Positions 15,648-22,609 of a stretch of DNA of 44,152 nt are shown here, one piece after another; the first letter of the stretch is position 1, and each line of letters opens with the position of its first letter. The notes under the pieces are model-generated. The model had not been told where the DNA came from. It ran no database searches and saw only the letters and a list, made by a program, of their open reading frames with translations. The position numbers and the translations under genes are program-made. The DNA is from Plastoroseomonas sp036499545 (lineage in GTDB: Bacteria; Pseudomonadota; Alphaproteobacteria; Acetobacterales; Acetobacteraceae), in contig DASYDR010000104.1 of NCBI GenBank assembly GCA_036499545.1, positions 1 through 44,152 of the forward strand, given 5' to 3'.

Positions 15648-16757
15648 ATGGAGTTCGGGTATTTCACCATGCCCTCGCACCCGCCGGAGCGCGGGCTGAA
15701 GGCGGGGCACGACTGGGACCTGCAGACCTTCCGCTGGCTCGACGAACTCGGCTTCTCGGAAATCTGGGTCGGCGAACACCACACCGCGCCGTGGGAGCCG
15801 CATCCCGCCCCGGACCTGCTGATCGCCCAGGCGCTGCTGCAGACAAGCCGCATCCGTATCGGGCCCGGCGGCTTCCTGCTGCCCTATCACCACCCGGCCG
15901 AACTCGCGAACCGCGTCGCGATGCTCGATCATCTGTCGGAGGGACGGCTCAATTTCGGCATCGCCGCATCGGGCCTGCCGAGCGACTGGGCGATGTTCAA
16001 CGTGGACGGCATGGGCGGCGCCAACCGCGACATGACCCGCGAAGCACTCGACATCATCCTGAAGCTCTGGAGCAGCGAGGAGCCGTTCCACTACGAAGGC
16101 AAGTATTGGCGGGTCGACAAGCCCGACACGATGTTCGGCTTCCTCAAGCCGCATATCCGCCCGGTCCAGGCACCGCACCCGCCGATCGGCGTCGCCGGGC
16201 TGTCGAAGCGGTCGGACACGCTGAAACTCGCGGGTGAACGCGGCTTCCTGCCGCTGAGCCTGAACCTGAACCCCGCCTATGTCGCAAGCCACTGGGAGAG
16301 CGTCGAGGAAGGGGCGCGCAGGTCAGGCCGGACGCCACGGCGGGCGGATTGGCGCCTGGTGCGGGAGATCTTCGTCGCCGACACCGACGCGGAAGCCTGG
16401 CGCCTGTCGGTCGGCGACATGATGGGCCGGATGATGGGCGATTACTTCCTGCCGCTGCTCAGCAATTTCGGCTTCAAGGACTACCTGAAGCATGATCCGG
16501 CGGTGCCGGATTCCGACGTGACGGCGGAGTATTGCGCGCACCGGAACTGGATCATCGGCTCGCCCGACACCGTCGTCCGCAGGATCGAGGACATCTATGC
16601 CGATGTCGGCGGCTTCGGGCAGCTGCTGGTGTTCGGCTTCGACTATGCGGCCAAACCCGAAGCCTGGCGCCATTCGCTCGAGCTCATCGCGCGCGAGGTG
16701 ATGCCGCGGGTGAAGCATCTGGTGCCGGAGGCACCGCGCCTCGCCGTAGCGCAATAG
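15648..16757 (+). CDS. LLM-class flavin-dependent monooxygenase
   Basis: 369 residues. The start MEFGYFTMPSHPPERG is preceded by GGAGGA at 15635-15640. The bacterial luciferase-like TIM barrel is clear: FSEIWVGEHH near residue 40, then RIRIGPGGFLLPYHHPAELA, HLSEGRLNFGIAASGLPSDW and the phosphate-binding IIGSPDTVVRRI near the C-terminus. Such enzymes use FMNH2 from a separate reductase and oxygen to oxidise small organic molecules (alkanes, sulfonates, terpenes). The closest general type is the limonene/alkanal monooxygenase-like branch. No reductase gene is adjacent. It appears monocistronic; the next genes are convergent. Confidence 0.87.
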   Translation: MEFGYFTMPSHPPERGLKAGHDWDLQTFRWLDELGFSEIWVGEHHTAPWEPHPAPDLLIAQALLQTSRIRIGPGGFLLPYHHPAELANRVAMLDHLSEGRLNFGIAASGLPSDWAMFNVDGMGGANRDMTREALDIILKLWSSEEPFHYEGKYWRVDKPDTMFGFLKPHIRPVQAPHPPIGVAGLSKRSDTLKLAGERGFLPLSLNLNPAYVASHWESVEEGARRSGRTPRRADWRLVREIFVADTDAEAWRLSVGDMMGRMMGDYFLPLLSNFGFKDYLKHDPAVPDSDVTAEYCAHRNWIIGSPDTVVRRIEDIYADVGGFGQLLVFGFDYAAKPEAWRHSLELIAREVMPRVKHLVPEAPRLAVAQ

Positions 16758-16760
16758 ATT

Positions 16761-17075
16761 CTACCGGCCGCAGGCAGCGGCCGGCGCCGGATCGATCGCG
16801 CTGTAGCGTCCATTGGTACTGATCACCTGGATGCAGCGGCGCGACCCTTCATGCCACCAGTAGCGGGTGGCGCCCCGGCCACGGGCGGAGACGAAGCCAC
16901 GCTCGACCAGGGCGGCCGCGCCGCCGCCGATGGCCTGCATGCCCCGCACATCGGACACATCCGGTGCCGCGGCCGAAGCCGTGGCGGCCGAGGCCGGCTG
17001 CACGGCGCCCTGCCCGCCGGAACCACCACAGGCGGCGAGCGCCAGCAGCGCCGCCGCCGCGCACCGGCGGATCAT
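16761..17075 (-). CDS. Small lipoprotein
   Basis: 104 residues with a compact lipobox (LLALAAC), Cys16 acylated. After a low-complexity Ala/Gly linker comes a short domain containing VRGMQAIGGGAAALVERGFV and TRYWWHEGSRRCIQVI, with a Trp pair and a Cys likely disulfide-bonded to the C-terminal Cys in AAACGR. This pattern occurs in small envelope proteins; no function is known. It is the last gene of a three-gene minus-strand run with the DUF6295-like gene (7 bases upstream) and the dienelactone hydrolase. It stops 4 bases from the end of the convergent LLM gene. Confidence 0.72.
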   Translation of the reverse strand: MIRRCAAAALLALAACGGSGGQGAVQPASAATASAAAPDVSDVRGMQAIGGGAAALVERGFVSARGRGATRYWWHEGSRRCIQVISTNGRYSAIDPAPAAACGR

Positions 17076-17082
17076 GCCGGCA

Positions 17083-17388
17083 TCACGCCGCGTGGACGAG
17101 GCGCGGCGGCGCGCCCTTGCCGCGCACCTCCGCTTCCTCGATCTCGGCCGCGGCGATCGCGCGGTCGAGCGCCGCGCGCAACTCCTTGGCGGCGTCGAGC
17201 GTCAGCTCGACACCGGCGCGCGCGCCGGGCTCGAGCCCGCTGTTGATGAAGTCGAGCGTGATGACATCGCCCAGCGGCGCATGGCGGGCATGGTCATAGG
17301 CGACCACTGCCTGCGTGAGCGGAAACCATGCATCCCCACGCTTGGCCATGCCCTCGGCGGGAACGATCTCGACGATGGAGGTGCACAT
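17083..17388 (-). CDS. DUF6295-like small protein
   Basis: 101 residues, no signal peptide. The N-terminal MCTSIVEIVPAEGMAKRGD and the central LTQAVVAYDHARHAPLGDVI are features I associate with the DUF6295 family, whose role is unknown. The rest is one long amphipathic helix (LTLDAAKELRAALDRAIAAAEI). It starts 15 bases after the stop of the dienelactone hydrolase gene and ends 7 bases before the lipoprotein start, so the three are likely an operon. The family name is from memory and should be confirmed by a domain search. Confidence 0.7.
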   Translation of the reverse strand: MCTSIVEIVPAEGMAKRGDAWFPLTQAVVAYDHARHAPLGDVITLDFINSGLEPGARAGVELTLDAAKELRAALDRAIAAAEIEEAEVRGKGAPPRLVHAA

Positions 17389-17403
17389 GCGCCGTGCCCC
17401 CCC

Positions 17404-18153
17404 TCAGGCCGCCAGGTGCTTGCCGAAGAAGGCGAAGACCTTGCCCCAGGCATCCATCGCCTGCTCCGGCCGATAGAGCGGCCGGTGCCAATAGTTGAAG
17501 CCGTGCCCGGCGCCGTCATAGCGGTGGAATTCGTGGTTCTTGCCGTGCTTCTTCAGTTCGGCCTCATGCTCGTTCACCTGCTCCGGGCTCGGCGCGCGGT
17601 CGTCATTGCCGAACACGCCGATCAGCGGGCACGACAGGTCCCTGGTCAGGTCGATCGGCGCCACCGGCGTCTTGGCGTTGAGGTCTTCCTTGGCCATCAC
17701 GACCCGGCCGCCCCAGAGCTCGGCGCAGGCATCGACGTCTTGCCTCTGGCAGGCATAGAGAAAGGCGTGCCGGCCACCGGAGCAGGACCCGTAGACACCG
17801 ACCTTGCCGTTATGCCCGGCCTGCGCGCGCATCCAGGCGACCGCGGCCGCGGTATCGCCGACCACCTGTGCGTCGGGAACGCCGCCTTCGGCGCGCACCT
17901 TGGCGGCGACGTCATCCGGATGGCCTTCGCCGGCGCGTTCATAGAGGTTGGCGCAGATCGCGATATAGCCGTGATGCGCGAAGCGCCGCGTCGATTCGAT
18001 ATAGAGCTCGCTCCAGCCCGGAAGGTGATGGATCAGCACCACGCCCGGGAAAGGCCCCTTGCCTTCGGGCCGCGCCACATAGGCGGTGATCGGGGTGCCC
18101 CCGTCGCCCTTGAGCGTCACGTTCTCGCAGGTCATGCCTCGGTAGAATGACAT
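17404..18153 (-). CDS. Dienelactone hydrolase family protein
   Basis: 249 residues, alpha/beta-hydrolase fold. The nucleophile elbow is YGSCSGGRH with Cys124, as in dienelactone hydrolases; the acid is in FGNDDRAPSP (Asp184 or 185) and the base is His217 in GAGHGF. Such enzymes hydrolyse lactones or other esters in aromatic-ring degradation, in the cytoplasm. A strong GGAGGA lies twelve bases before the ATG at 18153. It is the first gene of an operon with the DUF6295-like protein and a lipoprotein. The amidohydrolase at 2955 might belong to a related catabolic theme, but nothing in the sequence links them. Confidence 0.87.
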   Translation of the reverse strand: MSFYRGMTCENVTLKGDGGTPITAYVARPEGKGPFPGVVLIHHLPGWSELYIESTRRFAHHGYIAICANLYERAGEGHPDDVAAKVRAEGGVPDAQVVGDTAAAVAWMRAQAGHNGKVGVYGSCSGGRHAFLYACQRQDVDACAELWGGRVVMAKEDLNAKTPVAPIDLTRDLSCPLIGVFGNDDRAPSPEQVNEHEAELKKHGKNHEFHRYDGAGHGFNYWHRPLYRPEQAMDAWGKVFAFFGKHLAA

Positions 18154-18298
18154 CGCTGTTCCTCCATGGGCGCCGGCCGTGCCCGCCCGCCGGTGCGTCG
18201 TGTCATCGCGCCGTCATCGTCAGGCGATGCGGCGCTCTCGCTTGGTCCGGCGGGGGCGCGCCAGTATTTGGCAATTGCCTGTGCGGCGCAACATGGGG

Positions 18299-19009
18299 CT
18301 ACACCGCGGGGTCGACACCGCTCGCGACATAGGCCGCATTCGCCTGCGGGCCATGCAGCCCCGCGAGAAAGGCCTCCGCCGCCGCGCGGTGCGGCGACTG
18401 CGCCATCATCGCCGCGGAGAAGGAGGAGACCTGCTGCATCGCCTCCGGGAACTTGCCGATCACCTCGATGCCGGGCACGACCAGCAGCTCGCTCACCTGC
18501 TGCACGGCCATGTCCGCTTCCCCGGTCACCAGCTTCTCGGCGGTGAAGCCGGCCGGGATCACCGTCGCGCGGCTGCGCACCGCATCGGCGATGCCGAGCC
18601 GTTCGATCACCGTCTCGAAGTGGATGCCGCTGGCGCCGGCGCGCGAATAGGCGATGGAACGCGCGCCCAGCAGCGCGGCCTTGAATTCCTCCAGCGTGCC
18701 GATCGGCGGGTGCGCCGCGCCGCGCGGCACCGCGAGGCCGAGGCGGGAATGCGCGACTTCCACCCGCGTCTTCGGATCGACCTTGCCTTCGGCGACCAGC
18801 TTGTCCATCGCGTCGCGGATCAGCACCAGCAGGTCGGCCTGCTCACCGGCCGCGACCTTGGTCATGATCAGCGTGGTCGGCACCCAGTCGACCGCCACGC
18901 GATGGCCGGTGTGCGCCTCATAGGCCGCCATGATGCCGCCTTCGAAAGCGCCGCGCACGGCGAGGCCGGACAGGATGCGCAGCGTGACGCCCGATGCTTC
19001 TGCGACCAT
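18299..19009 (-). CDS. ModA-like substrate-binding-fold protein, no signal peptide
   Basis: 236 residues of a type 2 periplasmic-binding fold. LRILSGLAVRGAFEGGIMAAYE starts as the molybdate/tungstate binder family does, and further segments such as GEQADLLVLIRDAMDKLV, IAYSRAGASGIHFETVIERLGI and GEADMAVQQVSELL match that fold. Unlike true binding proteins it has no N-terminal signal sequence; the first codon at 19009 has AAGGAG upstream and no in-frame start lies further up. It is therefore probably cytoplasmic, or the leader was lost. No ABC transporter genes are adjacent. It diverges from the racemase-like gene. Confidence 0.72.
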   Translation of the reverse strand: MVAEASGVTLRILSGLAVRGAFEGGIMAAYEAHTGHRVAVDWVPTTLIMTKVAAGEQADLLVLIRDAMDKLVAEGKVDPKTRVEVAHSRLGLAVPRGAAHPPIGTLEEFKAALLGARSIAYSRAGASGIHFETVIERLGIADAVRSRATVIPAGFTAEKLVTGEADMAVQQVSELLVVPGIEVIGKFPEAMQQVSSFSAAMMAQSPHRAAAEAFLAGLHGPQANAAYVASGVDPAV

Positions 19010-19103
19010 GTGTTCTGCGTCTCCTTCGATGCATGGGCTGGCGGCGGTTGCGTCGCCCTTGCGGCGAGCAGGACATACGCCTTTTCGCCGGTCAAGTTCC
19101 CGC

Positions 19104-19144
19104 CCGGATGCCGCCGGGGCCGAACGCGCTTCCGGCCCCGGATG
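19104..19144. promoter_or_regulatory. Inverted repeat upstream of racemase-like gene
   Basis: CGGGGCCG (19115-19122) pairs with CGGCCCCG (19133-19140) around a 10-base loop, flanked by direct repeats of CCGGATG at 19104 and 19138. It lies in the divergent gap between the ModA-like gene (starts 19009, minus) and the racemase gene (starts 19200, plus). It could be an operator or an attenuator; no regulator gene is adjacent. Confidence 0.3.
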
Positions 19145-19199
19145 TTTGGATGCATAAAAGCTGCCCCGCCGGAACGTCCGTCAACGTCAAGGTCTCCCC

Positions 19200-19868
19200 A
19201 TGCCCTGCCGCATCGTGCTTCTTCACGCGACCCCCGTGGCCATGCAGCCGATCCAGTCCGCCTTCGCCGAACGCTGGCCGGAAGCGGAGATCGTCAACCT
19301 GCTGGATGACGGCCTGTCGATCGACCGCGCGCGCGAGACGGAGCTGACCGAGGCGATGATCGAACGCTTCGTCACCTTCGGCACCTATGGCTACCGCATG
19401 GGCGCGGATGGCATCCTGGTCACCTGCTCCGCCTTCGGCCCGGCGATCGACCGCCTGATCGCGGCCTTGCCGGTCCCCGTGCTGAAGCCGAACGAAGCGA
19501 TGTTCCAGGCGGCGATCGCCCGCGGCGGCCGCATCGGCATGCTGGCCACCTTCGCCCCCGCCGTCGGCACGATGGCGGAGGAGTTCGAGGAATTCGTGGC
19601 CCGGGGCGGCCAGCCGGCGCGCCTGGACACGGTGCTGGTGGCGGATGCCATCGACCTGCTGAAGAAGGGCGACGCAGAGCAGCACAACCGCCTGGTCGCG
19701 GCGCGCGCGCCGGAGCTTTCCGGCCACGACGCCATCATGCTCGCGCATTTCTCCACCTCCCGCGCGGCGGAGGCGGTGCGCCGCGTGGTGAATGTCCCGG
19801 TGCTGACGGCGCCGCATGCGGCGGTGGACCGCATGCGCGCGATGATCGAAGGCCGCGCCGGGGCCTGA
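19200..19868 (+). CDS. Aspartate/glutamate racemase-like protein
   Basis: 222 residues of the Asp/Glu/hydantoin racemase superfamily. The first half has the expected nucleophile Cys in ILVTCSAFGP near residue 75. The matching second-half position, where two-cysteine racemases carry another Cys, reads IMLAHFSTSRAAE, with no cysteine. A two-base racemisation is thus unlikely; decarboxylase or isomerase chemistry of the arylmalonate-decarboxylase kind, which uses one Cys, is an alternative. AAGG lies before the ATG at 19200. It diverges from the ModA-like gene. Superfamily secure, reaction unknown. Confidence 0.75.
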   Translation: MPCRIVLLHATPVAMQPIQSAFAERWPEAEIVNLLDDGLSIDRARETELTEAMIERFVTFGTYGYRMGADGILVTCSAFGPAIDRLIAALPVPVLKPNEAMFQAAIARGGRIGMLATFAPAVGTMAEEFEEFVARGGQPARLDTVLVADAIDLLKKGDAEQHNRLVAARAPELSGHDAIMLAHFSTSRAAEAVRRVVNVPVLTAPHAAVDRMRAMIEGRAGA

Positions 19869-19992
19869 TCCGCCCGCTGCACGCGGGACGCGCATGGCTG
19901 CCCGCGGCCGCGGGCTCCATCGCGCTCTCCCGCCCTGCCATGTAGGCTCGGCCCATCGCGCAGGCAGCGCAGAATGGGGAGCCTCGAAGAGC

Positions 19993-20871
19993 ATGAGCAA
20001 CGCGTCGGACTATACCCCGCCCAAGGTCTGGACCTGGAACAAGGCGAATGGCGGCCGCTTCGCCAGCATCAACCGGCCGGTCGCCGGCCCCACTCATGAC
20101 AAGGATCTGCCGGTCGGCCGGCACCCGCTCCAGCTCTATTCGCTCGGCACGCCGAATGGCGTGAAGGTGACGGTGATGCTGGAGGAGCTTCTGGCCCTCG
20201 GCCATGCCGGCGCCGAATACGACGCCTGGCTGATCCGCATCGGGGAGGGCGATCAGTTCGGCAGCGGCTTCGTCGATGCCAATCCCAATTCGAAGATCCC
20301 GGCGCTGGTGGATCGCAGCGGCCCGGCGCCGATCCGCGTCTTCGAATCCGGCGCCATCCTGATGCATCTGGCCGAGAAGTTCGGTGCCTTCCTGCCGACC
20401 GAGGCGGGCGCGCGCGCCGAATGCCTGTCCTGGCTGTTCTGGCAGATGGGCAGCGCGCCCTATCTCGGCGGCGGCTTCGGCCATTTCTACGCCTATGCGC
20501 CGACCAAGATGGAATACCCGATCGACCGCTTCAGCATGGAAGTGAAGCGCCAGCTGGATGTGCTCGACCGCCGCCTGGCCGAAAGCGCCTTTATCGCCGG
20601 CAGCGACTACACCATCGCCGATATCGCGATCTTCCCCTGGTATGGCGGCCTGGCGAAGGGCTGGCTCTATGGCGATGCCGCCGAATTCCTCAGCGTCGGG
20701 GAATACACGCATGTGCAGCGCTGGGCCGACCAGCTGCTGGCGCGGCCGGCGGTGCGGCGTGGCCGCATGGTCAACCGCACCTATGGCGACCCGTCCAGCC
20801 AGCTGCGCGAACGGCACGAAGCCAGCGACTTCGAGACCAGGACCCAGGACAAGCTGGCGCCGGGCGGCTGA
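19993..20871 (+). CDS. yghU: YghU-like glutathione S-transferase family disulfide reductase
   Basis: 292 residues. The N-terminal extension (YTPPKVWTWNKANGGRFASI and NRPVAGPTHDKDLPVG) before the thioredoxin-like domain, then QLYSLGTPNGVKVTVMLEEL, is the signature of YghU/YfcG-type nu-class GSTs. These use glutathione to reduce organic disulfides and peroxides. VDANPNSKIPALVD and FESGAILMHLAEKFG are the GSH-binding region; the helical C-terminal domain follows (SDYTIADIAIFPW). GGGAG lies before the ATG at 19993. It is convergent with the aldehyde dehydrogenase gene, with a strong hairpin (20907-20938) between them. Confidence 0.87.
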   Translation: MSNASDYTPPKVWTWNKANGGRFASINRPVAGPTHDKDLPVGRHPLQLYSLGTPNGVKVTVMLEELLALGHAGAEYDAWLIRIGEGDQFGSGFVDANPNSKIPALVDRSGPAPIRVFESGAILMHLAEKFGAFLPTEAGARAECLSWLFWQMGSAPYLGGGFGHFYAYAPTKMEYPIDRFSMEVKRQLDVLDRRLAESAFIAGSDYTIADIAIFPWYGGLAKGWLYGDAAEFLSVGEYTHVQRWADQLLARPAVRRGRMVNRTYGDPSSQLRERHEASDFETRTQDKLAPGG

Positions 20872-20906
20872 CGCCTGATGGCCTGAGGCTGGTTCGAAAA
20901 TCCTGA

Positions 20907-20938
20907 AGCAGGGTGCGGTGATGCCACCGCACCCTGCT
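20907..20938. terminator. Perfect 13-bp hairpin between convergent genes
   Basis: AGCAGGGTGCGGT (20907-20919) pairs with ACCGCACCCTGCT (20926-20938) around GATGCC. It stands between the stops of yghU (20871) and the aldehyde dehydrogenase gene (20952), so it can serve both strands. No T-tract follows. The stem is related in sequence to the hairpin at 14848-14879. Confidence 0.65.
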
Positions 20939-20951
20939 CCGGGCCGCCGGC

Positions 20952-22421
20952 TCAGCCGTAATTGTTGTACAGGGTCTTCTTGCGCATATAGCCCTCGACG
21001 CCGTGCTGCCCGTCCTCGCCGCCAAGGCCGCTGCGGCGGTAGCCGGTATGGAAACCATGCGGGCTCTCGCCCGAGGGGCGGTTGACGTAGATCTCGCCGA
21101 ACTGCAGCTCGTTCACGGCGCGCATGATCAGCCGGTTGTCGGGGGTGAAAAGATAGGCCGACAGCCCGTATTCGCTGTCATTGGCATAGGTGATCGCCTG
21201 CTCGAAGCTGTCGACCGGCATGGCGGCGATCACCGGGCCGAACGTCTCCTCCCGCATGATGGCGTCGTCGTTCGACGTCACCGACAGCACCATCGGGAAG
21301 GCCCAGTGCCCCTTGGCGAAGATCGCATCATCGGATTGGAGATCGAGCAGCGTCGTCGCCTTCTGCTCCAGCGCCTTGGTCACCATCGCGCGCAGCTTCG
21401 CGACTTCCGCCTTCGAAATGCGCGGCCCGATCGTCGTGCCGTCGCGGGTCGGGTCACCGACCTTCAGCGCCCGCACCTTGGCGACGAATTTTTCCATGAA
21501 CTGGTCGTGGATGGCGCGGTGCAGGTACATGCGGTCATTGCAGGTGCAGACGGAGCCGCCGAAGAAGAACTTCGACGCCACGGCGGCATCGACCGCCTTG
21601 TCGATATCCGCATCCGCCATCACCAGGAACGGCGCCTTGCCGCCGAGTTCCAGGCGGATCGGCTTGATGCGCTCGGCACCCAGCGCATAGATCTCGCCGC
21701 CGGCGCGGACGCTGCCGGTCATGGTGACAAGGTCGGTGTCCTTGTGCGCGACCAGATGCGCGCCGACCGTGCGGCCGTCACCCGGCAGGACGTTCACCAC
21801 GCCTTCGGGGAAGCCGGCGCGGCGGCAGAGCTCGGCCAGCGCCAGCGTGGTCAGCGGCGTCAACTCGTGCGGCTTGATCACCACGGTATTGCCGGTGACG
21901 AGCGAAGGCCCGGCCTTGCGGGCAAAGAGGGCGGCCGGGAAGTTCCACGCCGTGATGCCGGCCACCACGCCATAGGGCACGCGCTGGATCCAGATCTGCT
22001 CGTTGCGGCCTTCGCCGGGCAGGATCTCGCCCTGCAGCCGCCGCGCGCTCTCGGCCGCGTAGCGCAACAGGGCGGAGCAGAAGCCGACATCGATGCGCGA
22101 TTCACCCAGCAGCTTGCCGCCTTCGGCGGTCAGCATGCGCGCCAGGGTCTCGGTGTGTTCGTCCACCAGCGCCGCCAGCCTGTGCAGGAAGCCGGCGCGC
22201 TCCATGGGTGTCAGCGCGTTCCAGCCGGGCTGCGCCTTGCGCGCCGCGGCCACGGCGCGGTCCGCATCCTCGATGGCGCCGGCGGCGACCGCATCGACCG
22301 TGCTCTCATCCGCAGGGTTGAAGATCTCGCGGCGATCGCGGCTGGCCGAATCCACCCAGGATCCGCCGACGAAGATCTGGCCGCGGCCGATGCCGAAGTC
22401 TTGCGGTGTCTGGACGTTCAT
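20952..22421 (-). CDS. aldA: Aldehyde dehydrogenase, AldA (lactaldehyde/glycolaldehyde) type
   Basis: 489 residues, full-length NAD(P)-dependent aldehyde dehydrogenase. Asn160 (AWNFP) and Lys183 (VIKPHE) contact cofactor and substrate; Glu258 (LELGGKAP) is the general base and Cys292 (GGSVCTCNDR) the nucleophile. The C-terminal GFHTGYRRSGLGGEDGQHG is the form seen in E. coli AldA, which oxidises lactaldehyde and glycolaldehyde. Other short aldehydes are possible. The ATG at 22421 has no strong Shine-Dalgarno nearby. It lies downstream of gyrB on the same strand but 188 bases away with a hairpin between, so it is probably separate. Confidence 0.85.
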   Translation of the reverse strand: MNVQTPQDFGIGRGQIFVGGSWVDSASRDRREIFNPADESTVDAVAAGAIEDADRAVAAARKAQPGWNALTPMERAGFLHRLAALVDEHTETLARMLTAEGGKLLGESRIDVGFCSALLRYAAESARRLQGEILPGEGRNEQIWIQRVPYGVVAGITAWNFPAALFARKAGPSLVTGNTVVIKPHELTPLTTLALAELCRRAGFPEGVVNVLPGDGRTVGAHLVAHKDTDLVTMTGSVRAGGEIYALGAERIKPIRLELGGKAPFLVMADADIDKAVDAAVASKFFFGGSVCTCNDRMYLHRAIHDQFMEKFVAKVRALKVGDPTRDGTTIGPRISKAEVAKLRAMVTKALEQKATTLLDLQSDDAIFAKGHWAFPMVLSVTSNDDAIMREETFGPVIAAMPVDSFEQAITYANDSEYGLSAYLFTPDNRLIMRAVNELQFGEIYVNRPSGESPHGFHTGYRRSGLGGEDGQHGVEGYMRKKTLYNNYG

Positions 22422-22543
22422 CCTGCCCTCGCTGCCTGTGAGCCTGGCGGCCCTGATGGCAGCGATCCTGCGCCGCTCCGGCCCGTGGTCAACCCTCGGG
22501 CAGGCCGCCGTGCCGGCAGCTGCTGCGATCAGCAGAAACAGCG

Positions 22544-22573
22544 AACGGGATCAGGATATTACCTGATCCCGTT
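22544..22573. terminator. Perfect 12-bp hairpin after gyrB
   Basis: AACGGGATCAGG (22544-22555) pairs with CCTGATCCCGTT (22562-22573) around ATATTA. On the minus strand it starts 37 bases after the gyrB stop. No T-tract is present. It probably separates gyrB from the aldehyde dehydrogenase gene. Confidence 0.6.
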
Positions 22574-22609
22574 GGGTTGGCGGCAGGTGGAGGTCCGACG
22601 ATAGCGGCT

